From Actinomyces procaprae (GTDB taxonomy: Bacteria; Actinomycetota; Actinomycetes; Actinomycetales; Actinomycetaceae), in the NCBI RefSeq assembly GCF_004798665.1, contig NZ_CP039292.1:1612001-1676000 (forward strand): a stretch of DNA of 64,000 nucleotides, written 5' to 3'. The position numbers and the translations under genes are program-made. Within the stretch, counting starts at the first letter, position 1, and each line of letters opens with the position of its first letter. Below are positions 32,203 through 40,061 of this stretch, piece after piece. The notes under the pieces are model-generated. The model worked only from the letters and a program-made list of their open reading frames with translations. It was not told where the DNA came from and searched no databases.

Positions 32203-32871
32203 ATGAGCGAACCCCGCAACACACCCAGGCTCCAGATCGCCCTGGACACCCTGGACCAGCCCAGCGCGCTGGGCCCCCTGCAGCAGGCGGCGCCGTACGT
32301 CGACGTCATCGAGTGCGGCACCATCCTGATCCTGTGCGAGGGCTACCACGCGGTGCGCAACATTCGCGCCCTGTTCCCGGACAAGCAGATCCTCGCCGAC
32401 GTGCGCATCGCGGAGGCCGGCGCCAAGATCGCCCGCCTCGCCTTCGAGGCCGGCGCCGACCTGGTCTCCTGCGTGGCCGGCGCCTCCATGACCACCATCG
32501 AGCAGGTCTGCAAGGTCGCCGCCGAGTTCGACGGCGAGGTACAGGTAGAGCTGGCCGACGAGTGGTATGACCCGGAGCGGGCCCGCGCCTGGCGCGCCGC
32601 CGGCGTCCAGCACGTCATCGTCAAGCGGTCCCGCGACCGCGAGGCCGCCGGCGACCTGTCCTGGAAGGCCGAGGACATGGACCGGGTCGATGAGCTGGCA
32701 GGCATGGGCTTCACGGTCACCGTCACCGGCGGCATCAACGTGGCGGACCTGCCGGCCTTCGCGGGCCGCAGAGTCGGCATCGTCATCGCCGGCCGCTCGA
32801 TCGTCGGCGCCGACGATCCGGCCGCCGCCGCATCTGGCCTGCGCGACGCCATCGACGAGGTGTGGTCATGA
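32203..32871 (+). CDS. 3-keto-L-gulonate-6-phosphate decarboxylase-like protein (variant active site)
   Basis: 222 residues, OMP-decarboxylase-suprafamily barrel, closely like UlaD/SgbH along its length (VIECGTIL, AAEFDGEVQVEL, GFTVTVTGGIN, IAGRSI). The reaction in relatives is 3-keto-L-gulonate 6-phosphate to L-xylulose 5-phosphate plus CO2. Compared with E. coli UlaD as remembered, the DxKxxD motif reads DVRIAE (D66, R68, E71), and the active-site histidine before RSRD is K141 (VKRSRD). Glutamates E37 and E116 and arginine R144 are kept. The altered residues may mean a different substrate. The stop overlaps ulaE (ATGA). Confidence 0.85.
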   Translation: MSEPRNTPRLQIALDTLDQPSALGPLQQAAPYVDVIECGTILILCEGYHAVRNIRALFPDKQILADVRIAEAGAKIARLAFEAGADLVSCVAGASMTTIEQVCKVAAEFDGEVQVELADEWYDPERARAWRAAGVQHVIVKRSRDREAAGDLSWKAEDMDRVDELAGMGFTVTVTGGINVADLPAFAGRRVGIVIAGRSIVGADDPAAAASGLRDAIDEVWS

Positions 32872-33752
32872 GCGTGACCTCCCTCGACGACGGTATCCGC
32901 CTGGGCATCTACGAGAAGGCCCTGGTCGGCAACCCGCTGGCCACCCCCGACGACTGGGCGAGCTTCCTCGCCCAGGTGCCGCAGGCCGGCTACTCCTTCC
33001 TGGACCTGTCCGTGGACGAGTCCCCGGAGCGGGAGGCCCGCCTACAGTGGGGGCCACGCCAGTGCCGCATGGTGCGTGAGGCCGCCGAGTCGGTCGGCAC
33101 CGGCATCGGCGGGGTGTGCCTGTCGGTGCACCGGCGCATCGGCCCGGGCTCGGCCGATCCCGAGGTGCGGCGTCGGGCCCGCGAGGTCATGGCCCGCGGC
33201 CTGGAACTGTGCCATGAGCTGGGAGCCCCCGTGATCCAGATCGCCGGCTATTACGCCTACTACGAGGACCCCCACCCGGACGCCGAACGCTGGTACGGCG
33301 AGCTGCTGGCCGACGCCGTCCCCCTGGCCTCTCGCCTCGGGGTGGTGATGGGGATCGAGAACGTCGACGGCACCGACGTGACCTCGATCCGCAAGGCCAT
33401 GGAGTTCGTCGACGCCGTCGGCTCCCCCTACCTGCAGGTCTACCCCGACCTCGGCAACATCGCCGAGCAGGGGCTGGACCCCGCCGTCGAGCTCGGCGCC
33501 GGCCGCGGGCACATGGTGGCCATGCACGCCAAGGACGTGCGCCGCGGCGAGCCCCGAAGGGTGGAAATGGGAACCGGCATCGTCGACTGGGACAAGTCCT
33601 TCCAGCTGCTCGCCGCCCAGCACTGGACCGGCAGGCTCATGATTGAGATGTGGAACGACGACGCGCCCGACTCCGTCGCCCGTTGCGTGGCCGCGCGCGA
33701 GTTCATTGAGGGCAAGGCCGCCGGCGCCGGCATCGCCATCCAGCAGCCCTGA
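32868..33752 (+). CDS. ulaE: L-ribulose-5-phosphate 3-epimerase (UlaE-like)
   Basis: 294 residues from ATG 32868, overlapping the stop of the decarboxylase. Xylose-isomerase-like TIM barrel. IRLGIYEKAL at the N-terminus and LDLSVDESPEREARL match UlaE closely. Metal ligands are seen as E in MGIENVDG, D in YPDLGN, H in MHAKDVR and E in IEMWND. Converts L-xylulose 5-phosphate to L-ribulose 5-phosphate. Cotranscribed with genes on both sides; a 149-bp gap follows (33753-33901) with AGAAGGA before the kinase. Confidence 0.92.
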   Translation: MSVTSLDDGIRLGIYEKALVGNPLATPDDWASFLAQVPQAGYSFLDLSVDESPEREARLQWGPRQCRMVREAAESVGTGIGGVCLSVHRRIGPGSADPEVRRRAREVMARGLELCHELGAPVIQIAGYYAYYEDPHPDAERWYGELLADAVPLASRLGVVMGIENVDGTDVTSIRKAMEFVDAVGSPYLQVYPDLGNIAEQGLDPAVELGAGRGHMVAMHAKDVRRGEPRRVEMGTGIVDWDKSFQLLAAQHWTGRLMIEMWNDDAPDSVARCVAAREFIEGKAAGAGIAIQQP

Positions 33753-33901
33753 GCGCCTCCAGGCGACTCGCGACGCGAGCCGCACGCGGCACAACGCCGT
33801 CATCCCCTGACCATCTTCGACTACCCCTGCGGCTGCAGCCAGAAAGGCAGCCGTGCCGCCGCACTCGCGGCTGAACCCAGCCAACCAGAAGGACCCGAAC
33901 A

Positions 33902-34849
33902 ATGACGTACGACCTGACCACCATCGGTGAGGGGCAGATCCGCCTCACCTGTGAGCGTGGCGAGCGGCTGTCCACAGCCCGCTCGCTGCGCATGACCGCC
34001 GCCGGCTCCGAAGCCAACGTTGCCGGACTGCTCAGCGAGCTCGGCCGCTCCACCGCCTGGGCGTCGAAGCTGCCCAAGGGCGAGCTGGCCGACCGCATCG
34101 CCCTGGAGTACTCCGCCGTCGGCGTGGATATCCGCCACACCGTCATGACGGAGGAGGGCCGGGTGGCCCTGTACTTCCTGGAGCCGGGCGAGTTCCCGCT
34201 GCCGGGCAAGGTCACTTACGACCGGCTGCACACGCCCTTCCGCACCATCACGCCGGAGGAATTCGACTGGGATGCCCTGCTGGACACCCGCGTCGTCTTC
34301 CTGACCGGTATTACCGCCGCGCTCACGCCCGAGACCGCGAGGGTCGTGCGCTACTTCGCCGACGCCGCCGTCGAGCGGGGCGTGGACGTCGCCCTGGACG
34401 TCAACTTCCGCTCCCTGCTGTGGAGCGGCGAGCAGGCGCGCCGGACGCTCGAGCCGATCGCCCGAGAGTCCTCGATCCTGTTCTGCTCGCGCACCGACGC
34501 CCGCGTGGTGTTCGGCATCGACAAGCCGGGCGTATCGGCCTGCCGGGCGCTGCGCGAGGAGATGGGCGTGCCCACGGTGGTCTCCACCGATGGGCGCGCC
34601 GGGACCTACCTGTCGACGGCGGACAAGGACCGTGCCTTCGAGATCCACTCGGTGCCGGTGATCGACCGGCCGGGCGCGGGCGACTCCTTCGTCGCCGGCA
34701 CCCTGCACGGCTGGCTCGACGACGACGTCGAGAAGGGCATCCAAATGGGCACGAAGGTCGCCCAGATCGCGCTGACGCACCACGGCGACCTGACCCATGT
34801 GCGCCCCGGCGAGCTGCAGACCCTGCAGAGCTCGGACATCGTCCGCTGA
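33902..34849 (+). CDS. PfkB-family carbohydrate kinase
   Basis: 315 residues, ribokinase fold. AAGSEANVAGLLSELGR near residue 33 binds sugar. Near the C-terminus DRPGAGDSFVAGTLHG carries the catalytic aspartate and anion hole, with VVSTDGRAGTYL before it. It resembles 2-keto-3-deoxygluconate kinases most. Within a pathway whose other enzymes use 5- or 6-phosphates, and with an MFS importer instead of a PTS, it likely phosphorylates the incoming sugar acid or its lactone. Confidence 0.9.
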   Translation: MTYDLTTIGEGQIRLTCERGERLSTARSLRMTAAGSEANVAGLLSELGRSTAWASKLPKGELADRIALEYSAVGVDIRHTVMTEEGRVALYFLEPGEFPLPGKVTYDRLHTPFRTITPEEFDWDALLDTRVVFLTGITAALTPETARVVRYFADAAVERGVDVALDVNFRSLLWSGEQARRTLEPIARESSILFCSRTDARVVFGIDKPGVSACRALREEMGVPTVVSTDGRAGTYLSTADKDRAFEIHSVPVIDRPGAGDSFVAGTLHGWLDDDVEKGIQMGTKVAQIALTHHGDLTHVRPGELQTLQSSDIVR

Positions 34850-34909
34850 GCACCTCACCGCCGCCGCGGATACGGCGGCAACCTCAAGACTCTCAGATTC
34901 GGAACAAGC

Positions 34910-36304
34910 ATGAGTACACAAGCAGTGGCGCATAGCGCGCCGTCGGGGCGCAGCGCCCCGGAACAGATCGACAACCATCGCCTTACCGGCCACCAGAAGT
35001 CCCTGATCGGCATGGCGATCGTGGGCAACGTGTCGGAGTTCTTCGACATGTTCCTGATCGGATTCATCGTCAACCTCCTCATTGAGACGCCGGGCTGGAA
35101 CCTGACCGGCTTCCACTCCGGCGTGATCCTTGCCGGCGCCGGCCTGGGCACCGTCCTCGGGTCGGTGACCTGGGGGCGGCTCGCGGACGTGTTCGGCCGC
35201 AAGCACGCCTTCATCTGGTGCATCGTCGTCCTGGTGGTCTTCACGGCCGCGTCCGCCTTCACACCGGTGAACGGCTGGATCCTGCTGACGATCCTGCGCA
35301 CCGGCGTGGGCTTCGGCGTCGGCGGCCTGAACATCACCTCCGTGCCCTTCGTCCAGGAATTCGTGCCCGCCAAGCAGCGCGGGCTGTTGGCGGGCCTGAC
35401 CAGTGTGTTCATTCCTGCCGGCATCTTCCTGGGTGGGCTGGTGACCAAGTACTTCGGTGATGCGCTCGGCTGGCGCGGCCTGATCGCCGTCGGCTGCGTC
35501 CCGATCGTGCTGCTCGCCTGGGCCCGCATCATCCCGGAGTCGCCCCGGTTCCTGCAGTCGCGCGGCCGTGAGCGGGAGGCGAAGGAGGCCTATGCCTGGG
35601 CGATGGAGATCCCGGTGGAGCAGGTCGCGGAACTGCCGGAGCTGCCGCAGAAGTCCTCCGCCTCCTACGGGGTGATCTTCTCCAAGTACCCCAAGCAGCT
35701 GCTGGTGGTCGCCGTCGGCTCCTTCTGCTTCATCATGGGCTCCTTCACGGTGCAATCCTGGGGGCAGACGCTGCTGGGGCAGTCATTCAAGTTCCCCGCG
35801 GGCACGGTGGCGACGCTGTTCATGTTCGTCTCGCTCGGGGACCTGCTGGGCCGCCTCGGCTCGGCGTGGATCTCCGACAAGATCGGGCGGCGCTGGACCA
35901 TGTTCGGTTGCGGCATGATCGGTGCCATTGGCGCCCTGGTCGCGGCCTTCTCCACCCGGATGGTCTCCTCCGGCGGGGAGATCGGGAACGCCGGCTACGT
36001 GTTCTTCGCCGGCATCTTCATCGTGATGATGTTCGGCGACGGCGCCTTCGGCATCCTCAACGCCTTCGGCGGCGAGCAGTTCCCCACCGAGGCACGTTCC
36101 ACCGGGCTGGGTCTGGGCTACGGGATCGGCGCCATCGCCAAGGTGGTGGGACCGTACTTCGTTGGCGCGCTGGTCGGTTCCTCCGAGCTCAGCCCAGAGG
36201 TGGTGTTCCTGCCATTCATCATCTTCGCGGTGCTGCTGTTCCTGGGTGGCGTGGTCTACCTGTTCGCCCGTGAGACCAAGGGCGCCTCGCTTGAGGACAT
36301 CTGA
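34910..36304 (+). CDS. MFS sugar/organic acid transporter
   Basis: 464 residues with about 12 predicted membrane segments. The MFS signature GRLADVFGRKHAF follows helix 2, and the repeat signature SAWISDKIGRRWTMFG sits in the second half; PESPRFLQSRGREREAKEAY before the central loop and FARETKGASLEDI at the end are typical of the sugar porter family. Imports the substrate unphosphorylated, probably by proton symport. Last plus-strand gene of the cluster, followed by a long hairpin terminator. Confidence 0.9.
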   Translation: MSTQAVAHSAPSGRSAPEQIDNHRLTGHQKSLIGMAIVGNVSEFFDMFLIGFIVNLLIETPGWNLTGFHSGVILAGAGLGTVLGSVTWGRLADVFGRKHAFIWCIVVLVVFTAASAFTPVNGWILLTILRTGVGFGVGGLNITSVPFVQEFVPAKQRGLLAGLTSVFIPAGIFLGGLVTKYFGDALGWRGLIAVGCVPIVLLAWARIIPESPRFLQSRGREREAKEAYAWAMEIPVEQVAELPELPQKSSASYGVIFSKYPKQLLVVAVGSFCFIMGSFTVQSWGQTLLGQSFKFPAGTVATLFMFVSLGDLLGRLGSAWISDKIGRRWTMFGCGMIGAIGALVAAFSTRMVSSGGEIGNAGYVFFAGIFIVMMFGDGAFGILNAFGGEQFPTEARSTGLGLGYGIGAIAKVVGPYFVGALVGSSELSPEVVFLPFIIFAVLLFLGGVVYLFARETKGASLEDI

Positions 36305-36353
36305 GCACCTCACGCTGCCGGCGGCGGCGCGCCGCCGCCGTCGGCACTGACCA

Positions 36354-36413
36354 CAGCCAGAACGCCGTCGCCCCCGGATCTAAGTGATCCCGGGGGCGAC
36401 GGCGTTCTGGCTG
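36354..36413. terminator. Long bidirectional hairpin between convergent genes
   Basis: A 27-bp stem CAGCCAGAACGCCGTCGCCC... (36354-36380) pairs with 36386-36413 around a TAAGT loop, with a single extra C bulge. It lies between the plus-strand transporter (stop 36304) and the minus-strand epimerase (stop 36448), so it can end both transcripts. No clear T-run on either side. Confidence 0.75.
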
Positions 36414-36447
36414 GTTGTCAACGACGTACGAGTGCCGCCGCACGCCG

Positions 36448-37194
36448 TCAGTGTTGGCCGTAGACGTTCTGGTAGCGGTCGTTGAGCCGGTCGATCATCC
36501 CCTGCTCAATCGGCACCGGCTCGCCACCCTGACGCGCGATATGCACGGTACGCGCCACCTCCTCACACATCGCCGCGGCCTTCACCGCCGCCCGCGCATC
36601 AGCCCCGATCGTGAACGGGCCGTGATTCGCCATCAACACCGCCGGCGACCGCGACCCCGACAAGGTCTCCACAATCCCCCGCCCAATCGAATCATCCCCA
36701 ATCAGGGCAAACGGACCCACCGGAATCTCACCCCCGAACTCATCGGCCATCATCGTCAGCACACACGGCACCGGCTCCCGCCGCGCCGCCCACGCCGTCG
36801 CATACGTCGAGTGCGTGTGCACCACCCCACCCACATGCCCCATATGCCGGTACACATACGCATGCGCCGCCGTATCCGACGACGGCGTGAGCGAGGCCGG
36901 CGTGCCGTCCTCGATCTTGTCCCCATCCAGCGTGCACACCACCATGTTGTCCGCCGCCAGCTCCTCATACGCCACCCCCGACGGCTTAATCACGAACAAC
37001 CCCGTATCCTCCACACTCCCATCCGCACGCGTCACCACCACCCGCTCAGACACATTCCCAGCCGTCCACACCACCAGACCCCACCGAACCAGCTCCCCAT
37101 GCAAACGCGCCACCCGCTCACGCGCACCAGCCACCGCCTCACGCACATCCACATCCAAATCAGCCAACACAATCCGCTCGGTCTTCTCAGCCAT
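36448..37194 (-). CDS. L-ribulose-5-phosphate 4-epimerase (UlaF/AraD family)
   Basis: 248 residues from ATG 37194. Class II aldolase fold: TAGNVSERV, IKPSGVAYEEL, the zinc pair in VVHTHSTYATAWA, MANHGPFTIG. Converts L-ribulose 5-phosphate to D-xylulose 5-phosphate, the last step after the UlaE-like enzyme. It is convergent with that cluster and separated by a terminator, so it has its own promoter. Codon use is odd: many G-ending codons where neighbours use C (for example the 36740-36960 stretch reads GTGGGTGGGGTGGTGCAC), suggesting separate acquisition. Confidence 0.9.
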   Translation of the reverse strand: MAEKTERIVLADLDVDVREAVAGARERVARLHGELVRWGLVVWTAGNVSERVVVTRADGSVEDTGLFVIKPSGVAYEELAADNMVVCTLDGDKIEDGTPASLTPSSDTAAHAYVYRHMGHVGGVVHTHSTYATAWAARREPVPCVLTMMADEFGGEIPVGPFALIGDDSIGRGIVETLSGSRSPAVLMANHGPFTIGADARAAVKAAAMCEEVARTVHIARQGGEPVPIEQGMIDRLNDRYQNVYGQH

Positions 37195-37278
37195 GAGAGC
37201 ACTCCTTCGTGACGGGCCGGCCCGCTGCCGGCCAACTTGTATCGTCATGGCAATCGTGCCCACCGCGGGGCAAACAGT

Positions 37279-37318
37279 CACCGCCCCCACCGCACGTTCG
37301 TGCATGGTGGGGGCGGTG
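37279..37318 (-). terminator. Terminator after nusB/efp
   Basis: CACCGCCCCCACC (37279-37291) pairs with GGTGGGGGCGGTG (37306-37318), a 13-bp perfect stem with a 14-nt loop, 74 bp past the nusB stop on the minus strand. The stretch 37195-37391 otherwise shows only a GCCGGCCCGCTGCCGGC repeat near the epimerase start. Confidence 0.65.
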
Positions 37319-37391
37319 TCGTTTCCTGCGGATTCGAAGCGCTGCAAGTGCCGATCGCAATACGTAGCCGAGCGGTCAGCGTGCTCGATTC

Positions 37392-37925
37392 TCAGCGCAG
37401 CGTGTCGGCGAGGTCTCCGATACGGCCCAGCAGGCCATTGAGGAAGCGGGGTGACTCGTCGGTGGAGAGCATGCGGGAGAGCGTGATCGCCTCGTCGACG
37501 GCAACCGGCGCGTCCACGTCGTCGTTCCAGACGATCTCCCAAGTGGCCAGGCGGGCGATGGCCCGGTCCGTGGCGGGCATGCGGCTCAGCACCCAGCCGT
37601 GGGAGTAGGTCTCGATGGTCTCGTCGATCTCCGCGAGGTGATCGGCGACGCCCGCCAGGGCCGTGCGCGTGTACGCGGGTGCCTCAGTCTGGTTGGCGGA
37701 GCGCAGCGCCCGCTCAGCGGCGAGCTCCCGCAGCATCTGCGCACCGGAGTCGCCGCGCAGCATGCCGCGCTGGTCCGCCTCGAACAGGACCTCCACGGCT
37801 CGCCTGCGTGCCTTGGTGCGCGCGGTGATCGGGTACTTGGGGTGCTGGTCCGACGCGGACTCGGCGTCGTCGAAAGACACTGGATCCGCGTCGGCCTCGG
37901 GCACCACCGGCATGGATTCGGTCAT
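37392..37925 (-). CDS. nusB: Transcription antitermination factor NusB
   Basis: 177 residues. Helical RNA-binding protein that joins NusE on boxA of rRNA transcripts. After an acidic, probably disordered N-terminal 30 residues comes TARTKARRRAVEVLFEADQRG, then YSHGWVLSRMPATDRAIARLATWEI and PVAVDEAITLSRMLSTDESPRFLNGLLGRI, the classical C-terminal signature. Directly downstream of efp (6-bp gap), as in other Actinobacteria. Confidence 0.96.
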   Translation of the reverse strand: MTESMPVVPEADADPVSFDDAESASDQHPKYPITARTKARRRAVEVLFEADQRGMLRGDSGAQMLRELAAERALRSANQTEAPAYTRTALAGVADHLAEIDETIETYSHGWVLSRMPATDRAIARLATWEIVWNDDVDAPVAVDEAITLSRMLSTDESPRFLNGLLGRIGDLADTLR

Positions 37926-37931
37926 CGGCGG

Positions 37932-38495
37932 TCAGTCGGTGACGCGGGAGATGTATGACCGGGAGCGGGTGTCAACCTTCACCTTGTCGCCGATGTTCAG
38001 GAACAGCGGGACCTGGATCTCGGCACCGGTCTCCAGGGTGGCGGGCTTGGTGCCGGCGGAGGAGCGGTCGCCCTGCAGGCCGGGCTCGGTGTGGGAGACG
38101 GTCAGCACGACGGCGGCCGGCAGCTCCACGAACAGCACCGTGTCCTCGTGGAAGGCGACGATCACGTCCTGTCCCTCGAGCATGAGGTCGGCGGCCTGCC
38201 CGACCACGTCGGCCGACACGTACGTCTGCTCGTAGGTCTTGACGTCCATGAAGACGAAGTCGTCGCCGTCCTTGTAGGAGAACTGCATGTCGCGGCGGTC
38301 AACGGTGGCGGTCTCCACCTTCAGGCCGGCGTTGAAGGTCTTGTCCACAGTCTTGCCGGAAAGGACGTTCTTGATCTTGGTGCGCACGAAGGCGGGGCCC
38401 TTGCCCGGCTTGACGTGCTGGAACTCGACCACCTGCCACAGCTGGCCCTCCAGGTTCAGCACCATGCCGTTCTTCAGGTCGTTCGTCGTTGCCAC
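37932..38495 (-). CDS. efp: Translation elongation factor P
   Basis: 187 residues, usual length. Relieves ribosome stalling at proline runs. Domain [37 protein letters not shown] with the loop lysine that is modified in some bacteria (PGKG). Domains II and III are OB folds ending RSYISRV. Head of the efp-nusB pair. Upstream begins a non-coding stretch with an inverted-repeat element. Confidence 0.97.
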   Translation of the reverse strand: MATTNDLKNGMVLNLEGQLWQVVEFQHVKPGKGPAFVRTKIKNVLSGKTVDKTFNAGLKVETATVDRRDMQFSYKDGDDFVFMDVKTYEQTYVSADVVGQAADLMLEGQDVIVAFHEDTVLFVELPAAVVLTVSHTEPGLQGDRSSAGTKPATLETGAEIQVPLFLNIGDKVKVDTRSRSYISRVTD

Positions 38496-38816
38496 GTGCG
38501 GTTCCTATCTCGCTAGAGGATTGTTGGAAGTCTCAGACTGCCTAAGCCTACCGCCATCATCCAGCCACTCCCCCGGGCGCCGGCTGTCATGCCGGTCACG
38601 GCCTTCGCACCGGCGCTCCGCCATATCGGGCTGTTCCGGTTTGGGGGTGTGGTGTCTCGGGCTGCGGCAGGAGTGCTGCCGATGTCCTGGGACATGGCGT
38701 GGGGTGGGGTGGCGTGGGGTGTCTGCTGCGCCGGTTGGACGTTAACAACGCTACTTAACGTTCTGCTGTATGGCCCGGAGCCCTTCAGCAGACGGTTAAC
38801 TGGCGTTGTTAACCCC

Positions 38817-38876
38817 GAAGTGGCGTAGCAGACGGCGAAGTGGCGTAGTAGACCGGGAGGTGGCGCAGCAGGCGGT
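38817..38876. repeat. Three tandem 20-bp units in element copy 3
   Basis: GAAGTGGCGTAGCAGACGGC, GAAGTGGCGTAGTAGACCGG, GAGGTGGCGCAGCAGGCGGT, exact 20-bp period. On the other strand the array of copy 2 reads GAAGTGCCGAACCGTCACGC, sharing GAAGTGSCG, so the arrays of the two elements may be related. Confidence 0.75.
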
Positions 38877-39000
38877 CCCGCTCCTGGGCGCCGGAGCCGT
38901 CGGCAGCCAAGCGCAGCCAGGCCAGGCGTTCTGGCGTGGTGAGCCGGCGCCGTGGAGGTTCAACCCGCGTCCTCGAGCACTCCGCCCGGCCGCGGCGAAG

Positions 39001-39150
39001 ACGCCCCTGCCGGGCCGAGGACGCCCTCGCCGGCCCGAGCACGACCTCGCCGGCCCGAGCACGACCTCGCCGGCCCGACGACGTCCTCGGCGGCCCGAAA
39101 ACGTCCTTGTGCGCCCGACAACGACCTGCGCCGGTCGAGCACGTCCTCGT
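39001..39150. repeat. Tandem array, 7.5 units of exactly 20 bp
   Basis: Units such as ACGACCTCGCCGGCCCGAGC repeat with an exact 20-bp period from 39001 to 39150. Most can fold as CGAG-N6-CTCG. Without spacers, so not CRISPR. A 20-bp period rules out a repeated peptide in a single frame. Confidence 0.8.
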
Positions 39151-39202
39151 AAGCCCCAAACCCTCCCGAACGTGGAGGGTTTGGGGATGAAGAGGACGTT
39201 CT
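39138..39202. other. Strong hairpin inside element copy 3
   Basis: CCCCAAACCCTCC (39154-39166) pairs perfectly with GGAGGGTTTGGGG (39174-39186) around a 7-nt loop. GAGCACGTCCTC (39138 on) also pairs imperfectly with GAGGACGTTCTC near 39192-39203, lengthening the stem across a small internal loop. No T-run follows. Role unknown. Confidence 0.6.
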
Positions 39203-39370
39203 CGACAAACCAGCACCCACCGAGCACGACCCCACCAGCCCCACACCGACGTCATCCGCCCCAACCACGACCACCGCGAACAACGCAACCCGGACCGAAG
39301 CCACCACGCCGGAAGCACCACACCCTCAAACCGGAAGAGCCGTTATATCGACCGACCTCGGCACGTAAGA

Positions 39371-40057
39371 TCAACCGATCTCGGTGACGTCCTTGACGTC
39401 CTCGCGCAGGGCGTGCACCTCGCCAAGCCGCGCGAGCGTGGCGTAGCGCTGCTGCGCGTACGGCAGCGACACCTCCAACAGGTACTCGGCCATGCGCGCA
39501 TGCCCCCGGCGCGCCAGCTCGGCGGCAAGCGAGCGGATGTCGTCGGGGTGCCGGTTCTGGCTCATCTTCGCCTTGCCCTGCACCTGCTCGATACCGACCT
39601 CGACGGCCACGATCGCCCTGGCCATACGCTCCAGCTTCTCCTCGCCGATGGGCGCGAGCACGTCGTCGGACTCATACAGCTCCGTGAGCCTGCGCGCCAC
39701 TCGAAGCGCCGCCTCGGGGCGCGGATCGATGCGCACCGGCCCCCGCACGTGCAGGGTGATGTAGTCCCAGGTGGGTACGTTGGGCTTGACCTCGTTGGTG
39801 GCATACCAGCGGGGAGAGACATAGGCGTCGACGTCGTCGAAGATGACCATGCCGGGGCCCGTGATCGGCTCACGCACCTGCGGGTTGTTGCGCACCAGGT
39901 GGGTTACCAGCGTGCCGCGCTCGGCGTCCCGGTAGAAGGGCACGAGCGTGGCTGCCGGCCCGTCGGCGTGCACGGTGATCAGGTTGCCCCGCCGGGGCCG
40001 TTCAAGCAGCTCGGCGGCATAGTCATCGGGAAGCTCAAAGTGCCTGGGCACATACAT
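39371..40057 (-). CDS. PaiB-family FMN-binding protein
   Basis: 228 residues. MYVPRHFELPDDYAAELLERPRRGNLIT matches the start of PaiB proteins, a split-barrel FMN-binding family. PFYRDAERGTLVTHLVRNNPQ, YVSPRWYATNEVKPNVPTWDYITLHVRG and KMSQNRHPDDI are further family blocks. In Bacillus PaiB represses degradative enzyme and sporulation genes; a role as a flavin- or heme-related enzyme is also possible. It lies 4 bp downstream of the degenerate shikimate-kinase gene and may be cotranscribed with the aro genes. Confidence 0.88.
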   Translation of the reverse strand: MYVPRHFELPDDYAAELLERPRRGNLITVHADGPAATLVPFYRDAERGTLVTHLVRNNPQVREPITGPGMVIFDDVDAYVSPRWYATNEVKPNVPTWDYITLHVRGPVRIDPRPEAALRVARRLTELYESDDVLAPIGEEKLERMARAIVAVEVGIEQVQGKAKMSQNRHPDDIRSLAAELARRGHARMAEYLLEVSLPYAQQRYATLARLGEVHALREDVKDVTEIG

Positions 40058-40061
40058 GTGC

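Larger units (their letters stand above)
38629..39341. repeat. Inverted-repeat element, copy 3
   Basis: 713 bp. Left end GGCTGTTCCGGTTTGGGGGTGTGGTG; right end read inversely GGCTCTTCCGGTTTGAGGGTGTGGTG, 24 of 26 identical. Flanks hold ATATCG on both sides (38623-38628 and 39345-39350) within 10-mers that match at 8 of 10. The interior carries a three-unit array (38817-38876), a 7.5-unit array (39001-39150) and a strong hairpin (39138-39202). 38496-39370 has no credible gene; this element fills most of it. Confidence 0.65.

Noticed and set aside
31171..32613. 480-residue minus-strand frame, glycine/valine-rich
   Set aside because: Shadow of the phosphotriesterase-family and decarboxylase genes; the plus-strand frames have complete motifs.
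36319..36340. GC-only palindrome GGCGGCGGCGCGCCGCCGCC as terminator
   Set aside because: The longer hairpin at 36354-36413 is a much better candidate; this one is likely a by-product of base composition.
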